64,000 nucleotides of DNA from contig WSUB01000024.1 of NCBI GenBank assembly GCA_019633425.1, positions 186,001 to 250,000 on the forward strand. Reading direction: 5' to 3'. Of the stretch, positions 10,818-19,341 are shown piece after piece (positions within the stretch are counted from its first letter, which is position 1; each line of letters starts with the position of its first letter). The notes below the pieces were generated by a model. The model saw nothing but the letters and a program-made list of their open reading frames with translations, was not told the origin of the DNA and did not search any database. This DNA is from Tulasnella sp. 424. Taxonomy: Eukaryota > Basidiomycota > Agaricomycetes > Cantharellales > Tulasnellaceae. The position numbers and the translations under genes were made by a program.

Positions 10818-13241
10818 CCGCGCTCACTTTCGACATCAAAGGAGCCTTTGATCATGTATCACATACCGGTTTAATCAACACGCTCCTCGACATGCGCTTT
10901 CCCCTCGAAATGGTTCGCTGGACGGCCTCCTTTATATCGGACCAACAAATGGCCCTTTGCCTTGACGGAAGACTGGATGAGATGAAACCCGTCGAAACAG
11001 GCATTCCGCAAGGATCGCCGGCGTCACCCATCCTCTTCGCCCTCTTCACGTCCCCTCTGTACAGCACGATTCAAGCCCATTTTACCGAAACCAGAGCCAC
11101 TCTCCCTCAAGGTGCTACACTACCCGTGTCAATAGCATATGTGGATGATGGAATGGTTTATGTCGCATCGGACACCCTGGACACAAATGCGCAAATAATT
11201 AGCAGAGCTTGGGACCAGATTGAAACCTGGGGAACCCAGACAGGAGTCAAATTTGACCTTGATAAGAAGGAAGTCATGCATTACTTCCGAGGCCGCAGAA
11301 ATAGGACACTGCCTTCTATCACTCTCCACACACTTGACCCGAATCACCCAACCCAGGTCCTCTATCCCCGGGAGCATGTCAAGTGGCTGGGAGTGTACTT
11401 TGATCGCGAACTCAAGTTTTACGGACACGTACGTACCATGTCCGCAAAAGCTTCCAGGGGCCTCGGCGCCCTAAAGATGTTGGCAAACACAAGGAAGGGT
11501 CTGAAGCAGACTATGCTCCGAACACTCTACATCACCTGCATCCTCCCAATCCTCACCTACGCTTCTCCGGTCTGGTGGACGGACGCATCGGGGAGCAAAA
11601 CCATCCTCAAACAACTGGAGAGAGTGCAAAACACGGCACTAAGGTGGATCTGCGGAGCTTTTCGGACTACCCCAGTTCGGGCTTTGGAAATCGAAGCCTC
11701 AATCATTCCTATTCGACACCACCTCAACTGGATAAACGAGAAATACGCGCTTCGTTTAAATCGTATGGACGGGAGACACCCCATCATCCAGCGACTGCCA
11801 CCCAATTGGAGAAACGGCCACAACCCAATCTTCCCACCTCTCCTCCTTCCACCAATCCGCCGAGCTAAACCGACGAGGCTATTAAACCTTGCAGCCAAAA
11901 CCGACCCGAAGCGAGAACGGATATTTCCACTTCGCATGGTACCATGGCAAAGAACGGAAATGGACCAAGACCTCCGAGGCCGACTCAGGATCATCCCCAA
12001 ACACTCCGAGACGGACAAGGATGAAGCGGCTCGACGACACCGCCAACTCTTCGAAGAAATATCCGCAGACCCTAGCCACATAGTTGTATATTCGGATGGA
12101 TCCCTAGTCGAGCACCCGCGGGAGCGGCGCGTCGGAGTTGGGATCGTTGGCTTCCTCCAGGGTCAAATCTTGGCAGAACTATGCTATGGAATTGGCCCAC
12201 AAGCCGAAGTGTATGACGCAGAACTTGAAGGCCTTGCCCATGGCGCGGAATACTTCTGCCGAGTGGCAGCGGACCAACCATCTGCTGTCGCAGTCCGCCG
12301 GGTTACACTCTGTGCAGATAACAACTCCGCAATACAACGAGCATTCGAAGGATTTGCAGGCCCAGGTATGGATGTTTCCATCCGCCTCCGCAGATCTGTG
12401 CTCGAGTTTCTGGACACTCACCCTCAAAACGAGGTCGAAATCCGATGGGTACCTGGTCACAACGGGATCGAAGGAAACGAGCAAAGCGACATTCTGGCGA
12501 AACGTGGAGCTTTCATGCAGCAACGCCCGGTACATTCACTCACCCATGCGCTCAGAAAGGCGAAGGAGAGAATGATAGAGGCATGGCGAGAAGAATGGAG
12601 GAGGACACCCTTGAGGGGAGGATACGCATTTGCGAACCGAATACCACCATCTCTCGAGCCGACACAACACTTCAAGAAGCTGGGGAGAGAGGTTTATGCC
12701 CGCCTAACTCAGTGCCGGACCGGCCACGCATTCGTTGGAGAATACTACCAGCGCTTTGTCCCCTCAGAAGACACCGGCTGCCCGTGCGGCGAACAATTCC
12801 AGTCTCGTGCACACGTGATCCAAGATTGCCCGCTCTTCGGAGGATCAAGGGATTTGCTCTCGGAGATCGTACCAGACCTCAACTTGGCCGACCTATTCGG
12901 AACGAAAGACGGGATTGAGGCCCTCGGCCAATTCCTAGCTCATACGGATGCCTTTAAGAAACAGCCGAGCGGTCCATCTGACCAATCGGAGGAGGTTATG
13001 TACTATGGTCAAACCTATGCTCTTTCCAATTATGTCCTTCACAAAGCCATTCACGGGAACGCTTCAGAATAGCTTGGACCTTATTAGTTTCACTCTCCCC
13101 CCTTCTGCGTATTAGACGGACAGACGATTCCTCTCTTGCCGATTTGATTTATTACTATGTAAATAGTACTGGGGAAACCCCCCGCGCCTTGACGCCCTTA
13201 AGGCTGTCTGCTTGCGGGTAATAAACGGAGATTCCAACCAA
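10818..13241 (+). mobile_element. 5'-truncated non-LTR retrotransposon (LINE)
   Basis: A 2.4-kb LINE fragment with reverse transcriptase, RNase H and a C-terminal zinc motif, consistent with a Tad1/I-type fungal element. It begins inside RT motif A (FDIKGAFDHV at 10829) with everything 5' missing, the usual product of incomplete target-primed reverse transcription. The flanking identical 15-mers define both ends. The 3' end after the stop codon is ~170 bp of untranslated sequence without a long poly-A tail; an AATAAA lies near 13219. The remaining frame has no stop or frameshift, so the insertion may be recent or little affected by repeat mutation. Clade assignment is inference. Confidence 0.85.
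10823..13072 (+). CDS. LINE ORF2 fragment: reverse transcriptase - RNase H - zinc motif (5' truncated)
   Basis: The continuous frame runs from the truncation point to a stop at 13072; the first in-frame ATG is 10892. RT core: motif A FDIKGAFDHV, motif B GIPQGSPASPILF (about 11000), catalytic YVDD in motif C (about 11141), then the thumb-like segment with KWLGVYFDRELKF. An RNase H domain follows with the four acidic catalytic positions in VVYSDGS (about 12085), YDAELEGL (about 12212), LCADNNSAI (about 12309) and HNGIEGNEQSDILAK (about 12458). A C-x-C...H...C motif (CPCGEQF...H...DC, about 12778-12830) closes the protein. The apurinic endonuclease and ORF1 expected upstream are absent, so this copy cannot be autonomous. 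It has no host role that I can see. Confidence 0.9.
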   Translation, partial: LTFDIKGAFDHVSHTGLINTLLDMRFPLEMVRWTASFISDQQMALCLDGRLDEMKPVETGIPQGSPASPILFALFTSPLYSTIQAHFTETRATLPQGATLPVSIAYVDDGMVYVASDTLDTNAQIISRAWDQIETWGTQTGVKFDLDKKEVMHYFRGRRNRTLPSITLHTLDPNHPTQVLYPREHVKWLGVYFDRELKFYGHVRTMSAKASRGLGALKMLANTRKGLKQTMLRTLYITCILPILTYASPVWWTDASGSKTILKQLERVQNTALRWICGAFRTTPVRALEIEASIIPIRHHLNWINEKYALRLNRMDGRHPIIQRLPPNWRNGHNPIFPPLLLPPIRRAKPTRLLNLAAKTDPKRERIFPLRMVPWQRTEMDQDLRGRLRIIPKHSETDKDEAARRHRQLFEEISADPSHIVVYSDGSLVEHPRERRVGVGIVGFLQGQILAELCYGIGPQAEVYDAELEGLAHGAEYFCRVAADQPSAVAVRRVTLCADNNSAIQRAFEGFAGPGMDVSIRLRRSVLEFLDTHPQNEVEIRWVPGHNGIEGNEQSDILAKRGAFMQQRPVHSLTHALRKAKERMIEAWREEWRRTPLRGGYAFANRIPPSLEPTQHFKKLGREVYARLTQCRTGHAFVGEYYQRFVPSEDTGCPCGEQFQSRAHVIQDCPLFGGSRDLLSEIVPDLNLADLFGTKDGIEALGQFLAHTDAFKKQPSGPSDQSEEVMYYGQTYALSNYVLHKAIHGNASE

Positions 13242-13256
13242 TCGATTCGTCTCTTA
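13242..13256. repeat. 3' copy of the LINE target-site duplication
   Basis: Identical 15-mer to 10803-10817, directly after the LINE 3' end. Removing the element and one copy gives a continuous pre-insertion site. Confidence 0.8.
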
Positions 13257-13686
13257 ACCCGATTAGGCGTGGTGAGCTCCTGAGTGACAATTTTGGCTAG
13301 CACAATACTGCAGTACTGGGCTGTGGATGTCACACTAGCAATGCAGTTAAATCTCAATGCTTCCTATTGGCGAGATTATCAGTTGTAATCGCCTGACACA
13401 GCAGGAAAAAGAGATTAGATAAATGTCCCTCAATTTTGGGTTTCTTCTCACTTGTACTCTTACTCTAAAGTAGCGGGCCTAGCCGTGACTGGTGTCCTGT
13501 AGCGCCGTAAACACTGTGGAAAGTCTCCCTCGGTATATTTTAGTGGCCGTCCGGTTTTATTCTACGAGGCCGGTCGGTCATCTTTCCTGGTGTGCTGGTT
13601 GTAGTCCTACAGGTTAGGACAGTGGAACCTTAATAGGCAAGATGTCCGACTGTTTACCGCATTGACCGGGATGTATTTAGTGGTGA
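13257..13686. other. Intergenic, 3' flank of the LINE
   Basis: I see no gene, structured repeat or RNA gene here. Confidence 0.4.
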
Positions 13687-13882
13687 GAGGATTGAACTGC
13701 AATGGTGGATGCTTCATAGAAGTGGGACGACGTGACGAGGGGACTGAGAGCTTTGCAAATTTTGGTATCGTCGAAACCATGACCGCTGTGTTGTTTCGCT
13801 CAGCGAGGGTGACTATGCGGCAGGATGCCGTGCTGACATTGTAGGGCACGAGCCAGGACTTTGGCAGAATCCAGTCTGCCAG
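13687..13882 (-). pseudogene. Decayed fragment of the membrane-protein gene at 2378-3873
   Basis: About 190 bp closely match 3442-3635 in the same orientation, starting at GAGGATTGAACTGCAA and ending at GGCAGAATCCAGTC. Stretches such as GTATCGTCGAAACCATGACC are identical. Relative to the 5' locus the copy has an ~8-base insertion after GAGCTTTG (about 13757) and a substitution that makes a stop near 13842 on the minus strand. Flanks do not match, so only this internal piece was copied or survived. It encodes part of the presumed extracellular region around TLAxxNNTAVMVSTIPK. It is not expected to be functional. Confidence 0.8.
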
Positions 13883-14370
13883 TAGCTGTAGGATTCAAGG
13901 ACGTCAAGTAAAACTCTTGACCGCATTCTAAGCTGGAGGTCTCACAACAGGAAGCTCGGTCTGTCCTACATCATAAATAGGAGTCAGGTCCCCAGAATAC
14001 GATCTTGTAGAGCAGATCAAGGTGTATATTGCTAAGATCAAAAGCCACGCGTATGAGGGCTGAAGAGGCTAGGTGCGCAGATTGTACAGTAAACCCACAC
14101 AAGGACAGATCCAACATGCTAAAGCCGCTGGGAACACTGGCAATGCATCGCCTATGCTCACAGACAGTTAGAATTCACTGGAAACGAGATTGACGTGCGA
14201 GTTGGGAAGAGGAAGGAATCGAAGACAGATGCAAATATTTGGTTTATCCTCGGATAAAAAACGCCACCGTTGCTGAATACCTTTGAATACGCACGCCCGA
14301 TCTTCTGATGCCCCGTTCACTGACATTGACCAACTTGATAAGTCTTCATTTGGACAAAAAATGTCGTATT
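13883..14370. other. Intergenic, nothing recognised
   Basis: No gene or known element is supported. The region is bounded by the decayed fragment and the palindrome at 14371. Confidence 0.4.
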
Positions 14371-14400
14371 CCGTTTAGCATTACATGTAATGCTAAACGG
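14371..14400. repeat. Perfect 30-bp palindrome
   Basis: Each 15-base arm (CCGTTTAGCATTACA) is followed with no spacer by its exact reverse complement. The symmetry stops at both edges. It could form a cruciform or be a dimeric protein-binding site, or be the joined ends of a small inverted-repeat element; no open frame or flanking duplication supports the last idea. Confidence 0.85.
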
Positions 14401-14418
14401 TCGCTAAAAGGATGCAGT

Positions 14419-14655
14419 CTAGATGGGTATTTGATTCATTCCAACGAACCCAAATTCCTTTTGGCCGGAACCCGCCAAGGCGCCATACGATACCATTTGC
14501 ATGTCAAACAGCTTCTTCGAGTCGTCCGGTAACTCGTGATTAATATATGCTCGTCCAGCCAAACGCGGGCAACGTGTAAGTATGATGGAGTATGCAATAT
14601 ACAGGAAAGCAACGATGATCAATGATATGCAGTAAAATAATTCCCAGAAGTCCAT
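14419..14655 (-). CDS. Possible small single-pass membrane protein (78 aa)
   Basis: Unrecognised. An ATG-started minus-strand frame begins 42 bp after the stop of the cation exchanger on the same strand. Residues 7-26 form a clear hydrophobic helix (FYCISLIIVAFLYIAYSIIL); the rest is polar. It may be a small membrane-protein gene, or simply lie in the 3' UTR of the exchanger. No splice continuation was found. Confidence 0.25.
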   Translation of the reverse strand: MDFWELFYCISLIIVAFLYIAYSIILTRCPRLAGRAYINHELPDDSKKLFDMQMVSYGALAGSGQKEFGFVGMNQIPI

Positions 14656-14696
14656 GGCCAGAATTTAGAAGGTAAGGAGGCGAGAGCGTGGTGTCA

Positions 14697-17077
14697 TTAT
14701 AATGCGTGGGTCGCGCCCGTGGTCTCGCCGCCAGTGACAGAACTGACGCCCGCCACCGATTGGGCAACGGAAGTCGCGCAGGCCAGAATATGGCCGTGAG
14801 AGAGTTGCCCTGGGTAGAACCAAGCAGTGAGAGCCTAAACAAGTCGGCGGTTTATGTTAGCATATGTCGTTTATTTGCAGGTATGTTCAAGTGACGCACG
14901 ATCATTACGTAGAATACAACCATGACAAGGCCTTCAGCCCAGTTAGTCTTGGCATCTGTGTTCGAGGTGATACAATGGTTAGAACGTAGCACTACAAGAC
15001 GAGCCTGCTGGACAATCACTCACCTGCGGTAACGTAGTTCACCAAGAAGCAAGATGCAGTGAGGATAACGACTTCAAAGGTATCTGGGAGAACAAGCCCC
15101 AAAAATCAGCTCCGAGCACCGTCATGCCCCGGGTATATCTCGAACATACCAAAGAGTAAAGATAACGGCTTGCCGAGCCACCAGGATAGAAGGACAAGGA
15201 ATGGCAGCCACAACGTCAAGAACTGGATTGACATGTCGATAGCGCGACCTTTGGCGAGTTCTTCCGGTGCAACAGTCTTGTAGCGGAATAACTTGGCAAT
15301 GAAGTATCCTGCAGCAACAAAGCCGTCTCCAGCGAAAGAGACAAATGGAAGGAGAATGAGGCCAAGCCACCTTCAAGGGGACCAAGTGGCGAGTGTCAGT
15401 AGCGCGACCTCTGTCGAGACGTTCAGATTCGGTCTTACTCTTCCGTCACTACCTCTTCGCCAACGACGGGCTCCAGAGCTTCAAGTAGCTATCGGCAAAA
15501 TTCGTCAGGATCTCAGCATGTTACCGGGAAGGACTGTGTAGGCTTACCCATTCAGCGGTGGCGGCCATAATTCCAACAGTGACAACGATCATGACAATCG
15601 CAGCCCAGGGATTGACGTCTGGTTCCTCCTCCTCTTTCTTCTTCTCGATATCCTCCTCAGCACGGGTTGCATTTGGAGGCAAGGTCAAAGCATTGCCATC
15701 TCCAGGGGGGTTGTGGAGGTAGATGCGGGAGCAGATATAGCTACACAACAGGGCATTAGCAACTGTTCCCAAACGAGAGAGCTGGAGAGGCCAGACTTAC
15801 ACGAGAAGCAACAAGACTGACAATCCGCGGCTGAACCTGAGGATTGCACTGCGAGTGTCGTCGCTAACAGCCCCGTGCTCCGAGAGCACGGCGAAGGATC
15901 GTTCGACAATGCTTTCACTAGCGCGCGCTTCAGTAGGGATGGAAGGCTCGTTCATGGCACCGAAGAAAGCGGCCGGAAGGAGCAGCGTCACAACACTGGT
16001 CAAGAATTTTTATCAGGTGCCACGTAAAGCATTCATCAAGGTCGTGTTCTTACCCCATGGTCAAGATGACATGGTTGAGTTCTGCAACGTAGGACATGTT
16101 GGTTAGCTCTTGCTACAGTCTGAGTCGAAGCGAATTGCCGCTTACGCGTAGGGTGTTCGTGAAGGTGTTGTTGCCAGATCTTTGCGCCTCCGGTCAAGAA
16201 CGCAGCTCCCGGGATCAAGAGCAAGTGCAGAACGACGACACCTGGTGATGAAATGGAACATTCATGAGGTTCGAGCGTTTCGCCTGACCACGATGCGAAA
16301 AGCACTTACCAATGAGGGTAGCTTGCAGAAGGCGTAACCGGCACTTGGTAAGCAAGATGATGGCCAAGGTAACTTCTACGGCACTAAATGGGAAGCGGAA
16401 ACGCGTAAATAGCAATGTTCTAGCCAGGCCCAAGTTGAAAGGCGCACTTGTTCAGCGTGATTACGATCAGGTCACCGATGGACTGCCCACAATACAACGC
16501 CATCTGTTCGCCAAGGAAATCGAATATCTTCTCCAATGGAACAAGTCCGAGAATGGCAACTGTTGCAAGCCTCATTTTAGCATGATGTTTCAGCGATACC
16601 CGAGCCTTTGGCTACGTACACGCGAAAGTGATTTTGGGGTTGACATGCGTGAAATGCAACGCCCAAGCAACGGGGAGGCAGACCAAAAGGACGTTAAGCC
16701 CTAAACGACGATGTCTGTCAGTCTTGGGAGCTTGCGGGTAGGAGCAGTGGGAGCAATGCACTCACAAGAATGCGTGAGGGTCTTGACGAAGCTACCCCAC
16801 CAACCGGGAACATGCTTTCCCTTCCCATTGAACCTCTCCCATGCGACTCGTGGGCGGTCTATGTATGACTCTCTGCGGTTATGCAGAGGAAGGACGTCGT
16901 CGTTTGTCGCTGTTGCTTGGGAGGCATCAGCTGAGTGCGGCGATCGCTGATCGAAGGGTCCAAATTGAGCGATGAAAACACGCGTGCTTGTGGCTGTCAA
17001 GTAGTGCCCACCTTTTGCATGTTGCTCTGGAGTGGAGCTGTTTGAGTCGTAGTAGCGGTTTTCTCAACGTCGGCCAT
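14697..17077 (-). CDS. CAX-type cation/proton exchanger, 14 exons (519 aa)
   Basis: Vacuolar-type Ca2+/H+ antiporter family (CAX; yeast Vcx1 relatives), expected to load Ca2+ or other divalent cations into the vacuole using the proton gradient. Exons (minus strand): 17077-17012, 16946-16766, 16700-16622, 16570-16448, 16383-16310, 16241-16146, 16081-16054, 15995-15801, 15740-15548, 15488-15439, 15370-15150, 15083-15024, 14955-14900, 14834-14697. All phases agree. Family signatures: WALHFTHVNPKITFALATV, QSIGDLIVITLNNAVE (first alpha-repeat), GAAFLTGGAKIWQQHLH, TLLLPAAFF, an acidic loop (KKKEEEEPD), DMSIQFLTLWLPFLVLL, and LVNYVTADAKTNWAEG. Oddity: where canonical CAX proteins have GNAAEH in the second repeat, this protein reads SFAGDG. 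It could be a divergent basidiomycete paralogue with changed ion choice. It diverges from the protease gene across a 680-bp shared promoter. Confidence 0.92.
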
Positions 17078-17760
17078 GGCGGCTGCGGCTTGAGGTTCGG
17101 CGGCGTTTTATCCTTTCCGGTTCGTCAAACTGTGGGATCAGGCGGGTGAATGTTCAGGCAACAGTTCAGATGGCGTTGAGTGCTCGTACTTTGGAGGGCG
17201 AAACTGCGCTAAGAGAAAAGCAGAGGGGTGCCTAAGAGACCTGAGAGCGCTGAGGATGCTAAGCACTGCAACTTTATATGAGAGAGAAAGCCCCAAGCGC
17301 GTCACGCCAAGATGGCATAGAATCCCTTGCCAAGCCGCTTCCATCGGTCCAGCCTGCAACGTTCCCACTCGGACCCGATTTCCACGCCGCCGCCCCTCCT
17401 CCCCCTTTCACAATTCGCCTCTAATTCGCTGGCTGAAAAGAAGCGCCCAAAGAAACACACATCACACTCGGACTGCGCATAATTGTTGAGACCGACGCGT
17501 TGAAGAGCTTGCGCTGCGGCTGGAATGTGCGTTGCGGCACTTTTGGGCGGCGGCCTTCCACCTTTCACAACGGAGACATGTGCGATCGACGCTCCCCAAA
17601 TTCGAGACAAACACTCAAGGGTAAAATAAAGTAGCCGCACTGCATCATTCAGGGGCAATCGCTCAATAACACCAACGGCGTTCGACCATCGGTACAATAT
17701 CTGTCCTGAGGCGAACTGGACTCACAATACCCCTGCCTCCACGCGAAATGACAAGTCTTG
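17078..17760. promoter_or_regulatory. Shared upstream region of divergent exchanger (-) and protease (+) genes
   Basis: Both neighbours start outward from this 683-bp stretch, so it presumably holds both promoters. A 131-aa minus-strand frame (17302-17697) has no family features. Specific factor sites cannot be named. Confidence 0.5.
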
Positions 17761-19126
17761 ATGGAAGTATCAATTAGCAGTCGCTTAGAAGTGCACAACA
17801 TCACGCTCACTGTCGACCAGATGGGGGTCGTTGCAACGGACTTCTCGCTCCAACTCCGTCAGCTCCGTTGGCTCCGGCTCTTTCCGCGCTGTCCACCTCC
17901 CAACGTCCGCCTATTAATCATGAACTCATTAAAGCAGGTGTTATGGGGGATGTCGCTCGAGAGAAGAATATTACTCTCAGAAGCCTTGACCAAGACACGC
18001 ATACGGAGAGTCTCGCATGGCCCGTTTCAACGCCTTCCCCGTCATCTACGAACCTTCGCGACAGAGGCTCCGACTCGGAAGGGCCACCTCGAGCAGTCCT
18101 CGCCTTCAGATCAGCTCCCAAGTACAACAATAACGCATGAAGTATCAGATCTCTTCTCTCGCATCCTTCCGAATCGACGTTTCCCGTCGCTGCTTGCCCT
18201 AGGTGGGCAATACGACAGTCGGGCAGGCCGCGTCCTGCCTGCAACCTTACAGAACGGGTCCGTTCGAGGCAACTCGATAGAGGAGAAGCGGAAGGCTACG
18301 ATTGACGACTCTGTTGTCACTGTTGCTCACGTTGTGACAAGTCCCTCGTTGACGGAGAGCGAAGTCCATCTCGCCTCAGGGTTCTTTATCCAACCAACGA
18401 ATTCCAACCCCTGTATTGTAACCTGCGCTCACACTCTGTACCAGGTAAGCTGCTCTTGTATCCTTAATGGCGCCGACATTGTAACCGTAAGCTCAATGTT
18501 GAAGGCTAGACATTCCCCAACCCTCCAAGAACCCGAAACATCTTCTGGCACAATCGTCATCACATCGTCCGGTCATGTCCTCTCCGTTTCTCATATCCTA
18601 TCATCTCTGCCTCTCTCCGACATCGTTCTACTTTCGTATGACCCGACGGACGAGTTTGAGCCAGTCCCACTTCCAGTCAACATGTACCCCGCTCAAGAGG
18701 GCACAGTATTTCGAACCCGTTTCATCTCTCCAACGGCTGTGTCCCTATACAGTGACGGATACGCTCATTGGAAGATAGGTAAAATAGACGGTTACAGAGA
18801 CTTTGCAGGACGAGAGTCCAAGGTCAGCGCAAGCCAGCAGAGGTGCTCGCGCAAGGCTGATAAGAAATTTACCACTGCAGCCCGGAACCTATGACGCGCT
18901 TTCGCATATGATCTTCTCGCCTCCCCCAACCCCAGGAACCTCAGGAGCCCCCATAATTGATGTCGAGGCAGGGAGTGTCATAGGAATGGTTACGGGTTCG
19001 AGGATGTACAACCGAGTAGAAGGTCTAAAGGGGTGGGGGACGCCGTCAGAAGCCATATTTGAAGTAACGTTGCCCGTCATAAAGTCGTCTGTCGAAGCTG
19101 AACTAATGTTCGTCCCAAACATGTAG
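17761..19126 (+). CDS. Trypsin-like serine protease, possibly mitochondrial, three exons
   Basis: Chymotrypsin-fold (trypsin_2-type) peptidase typical of uncharacterised basidiomycete proteins. Exons: 17761-18444, 18505-18822, 18881-19126 (60- and 58-bp introns). The first intron has no effect on frame; its removal rejoins CAHTLYQ to ARHSPTLQ. Catalytic residues visible: His in VTCAHTLYQ, Asp in LPLSDIVLLSY, Ser in TPGTSGAPIID. The N-terminus is long, Arg-rich and low in acidic residues (for example RRVSHGPFQRLPRHLRTFATEAP), which looks like a mitochondrial presequence. The exact ATG is uncertain: 17761 is the first, and 17920 or 17950 are possible. Substrate and biological role are unknown. 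Confidence 0.75.
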
Positions 19127-19341
19127 CTGTTCAGCCTCCCTCTTTAAATCCACTCGGGGCGGCCAGTCTGTCGTGTAGAAATCAACCAGTTCTTGTATTT
19201 CGACATAAAGAAAATGAGCAACATATGTACCATAAAAAATGACCCATAGAGTGAAAGAACCAAATACAATACCAATGCAAAATAAAGAAACAGCCAGTTG
19301 GCGAGCAAGAGCCCCAAACGATGCCGGAATAGAATATCTGT

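Noticed and set aside
17302..17697. 131-aa minus-strand frame upstream of the exchanger
   Set aside because: No homology-like motifs, lies in the shared promoter region, and does not splice to the exchanger, whose start is well supported at 17077.
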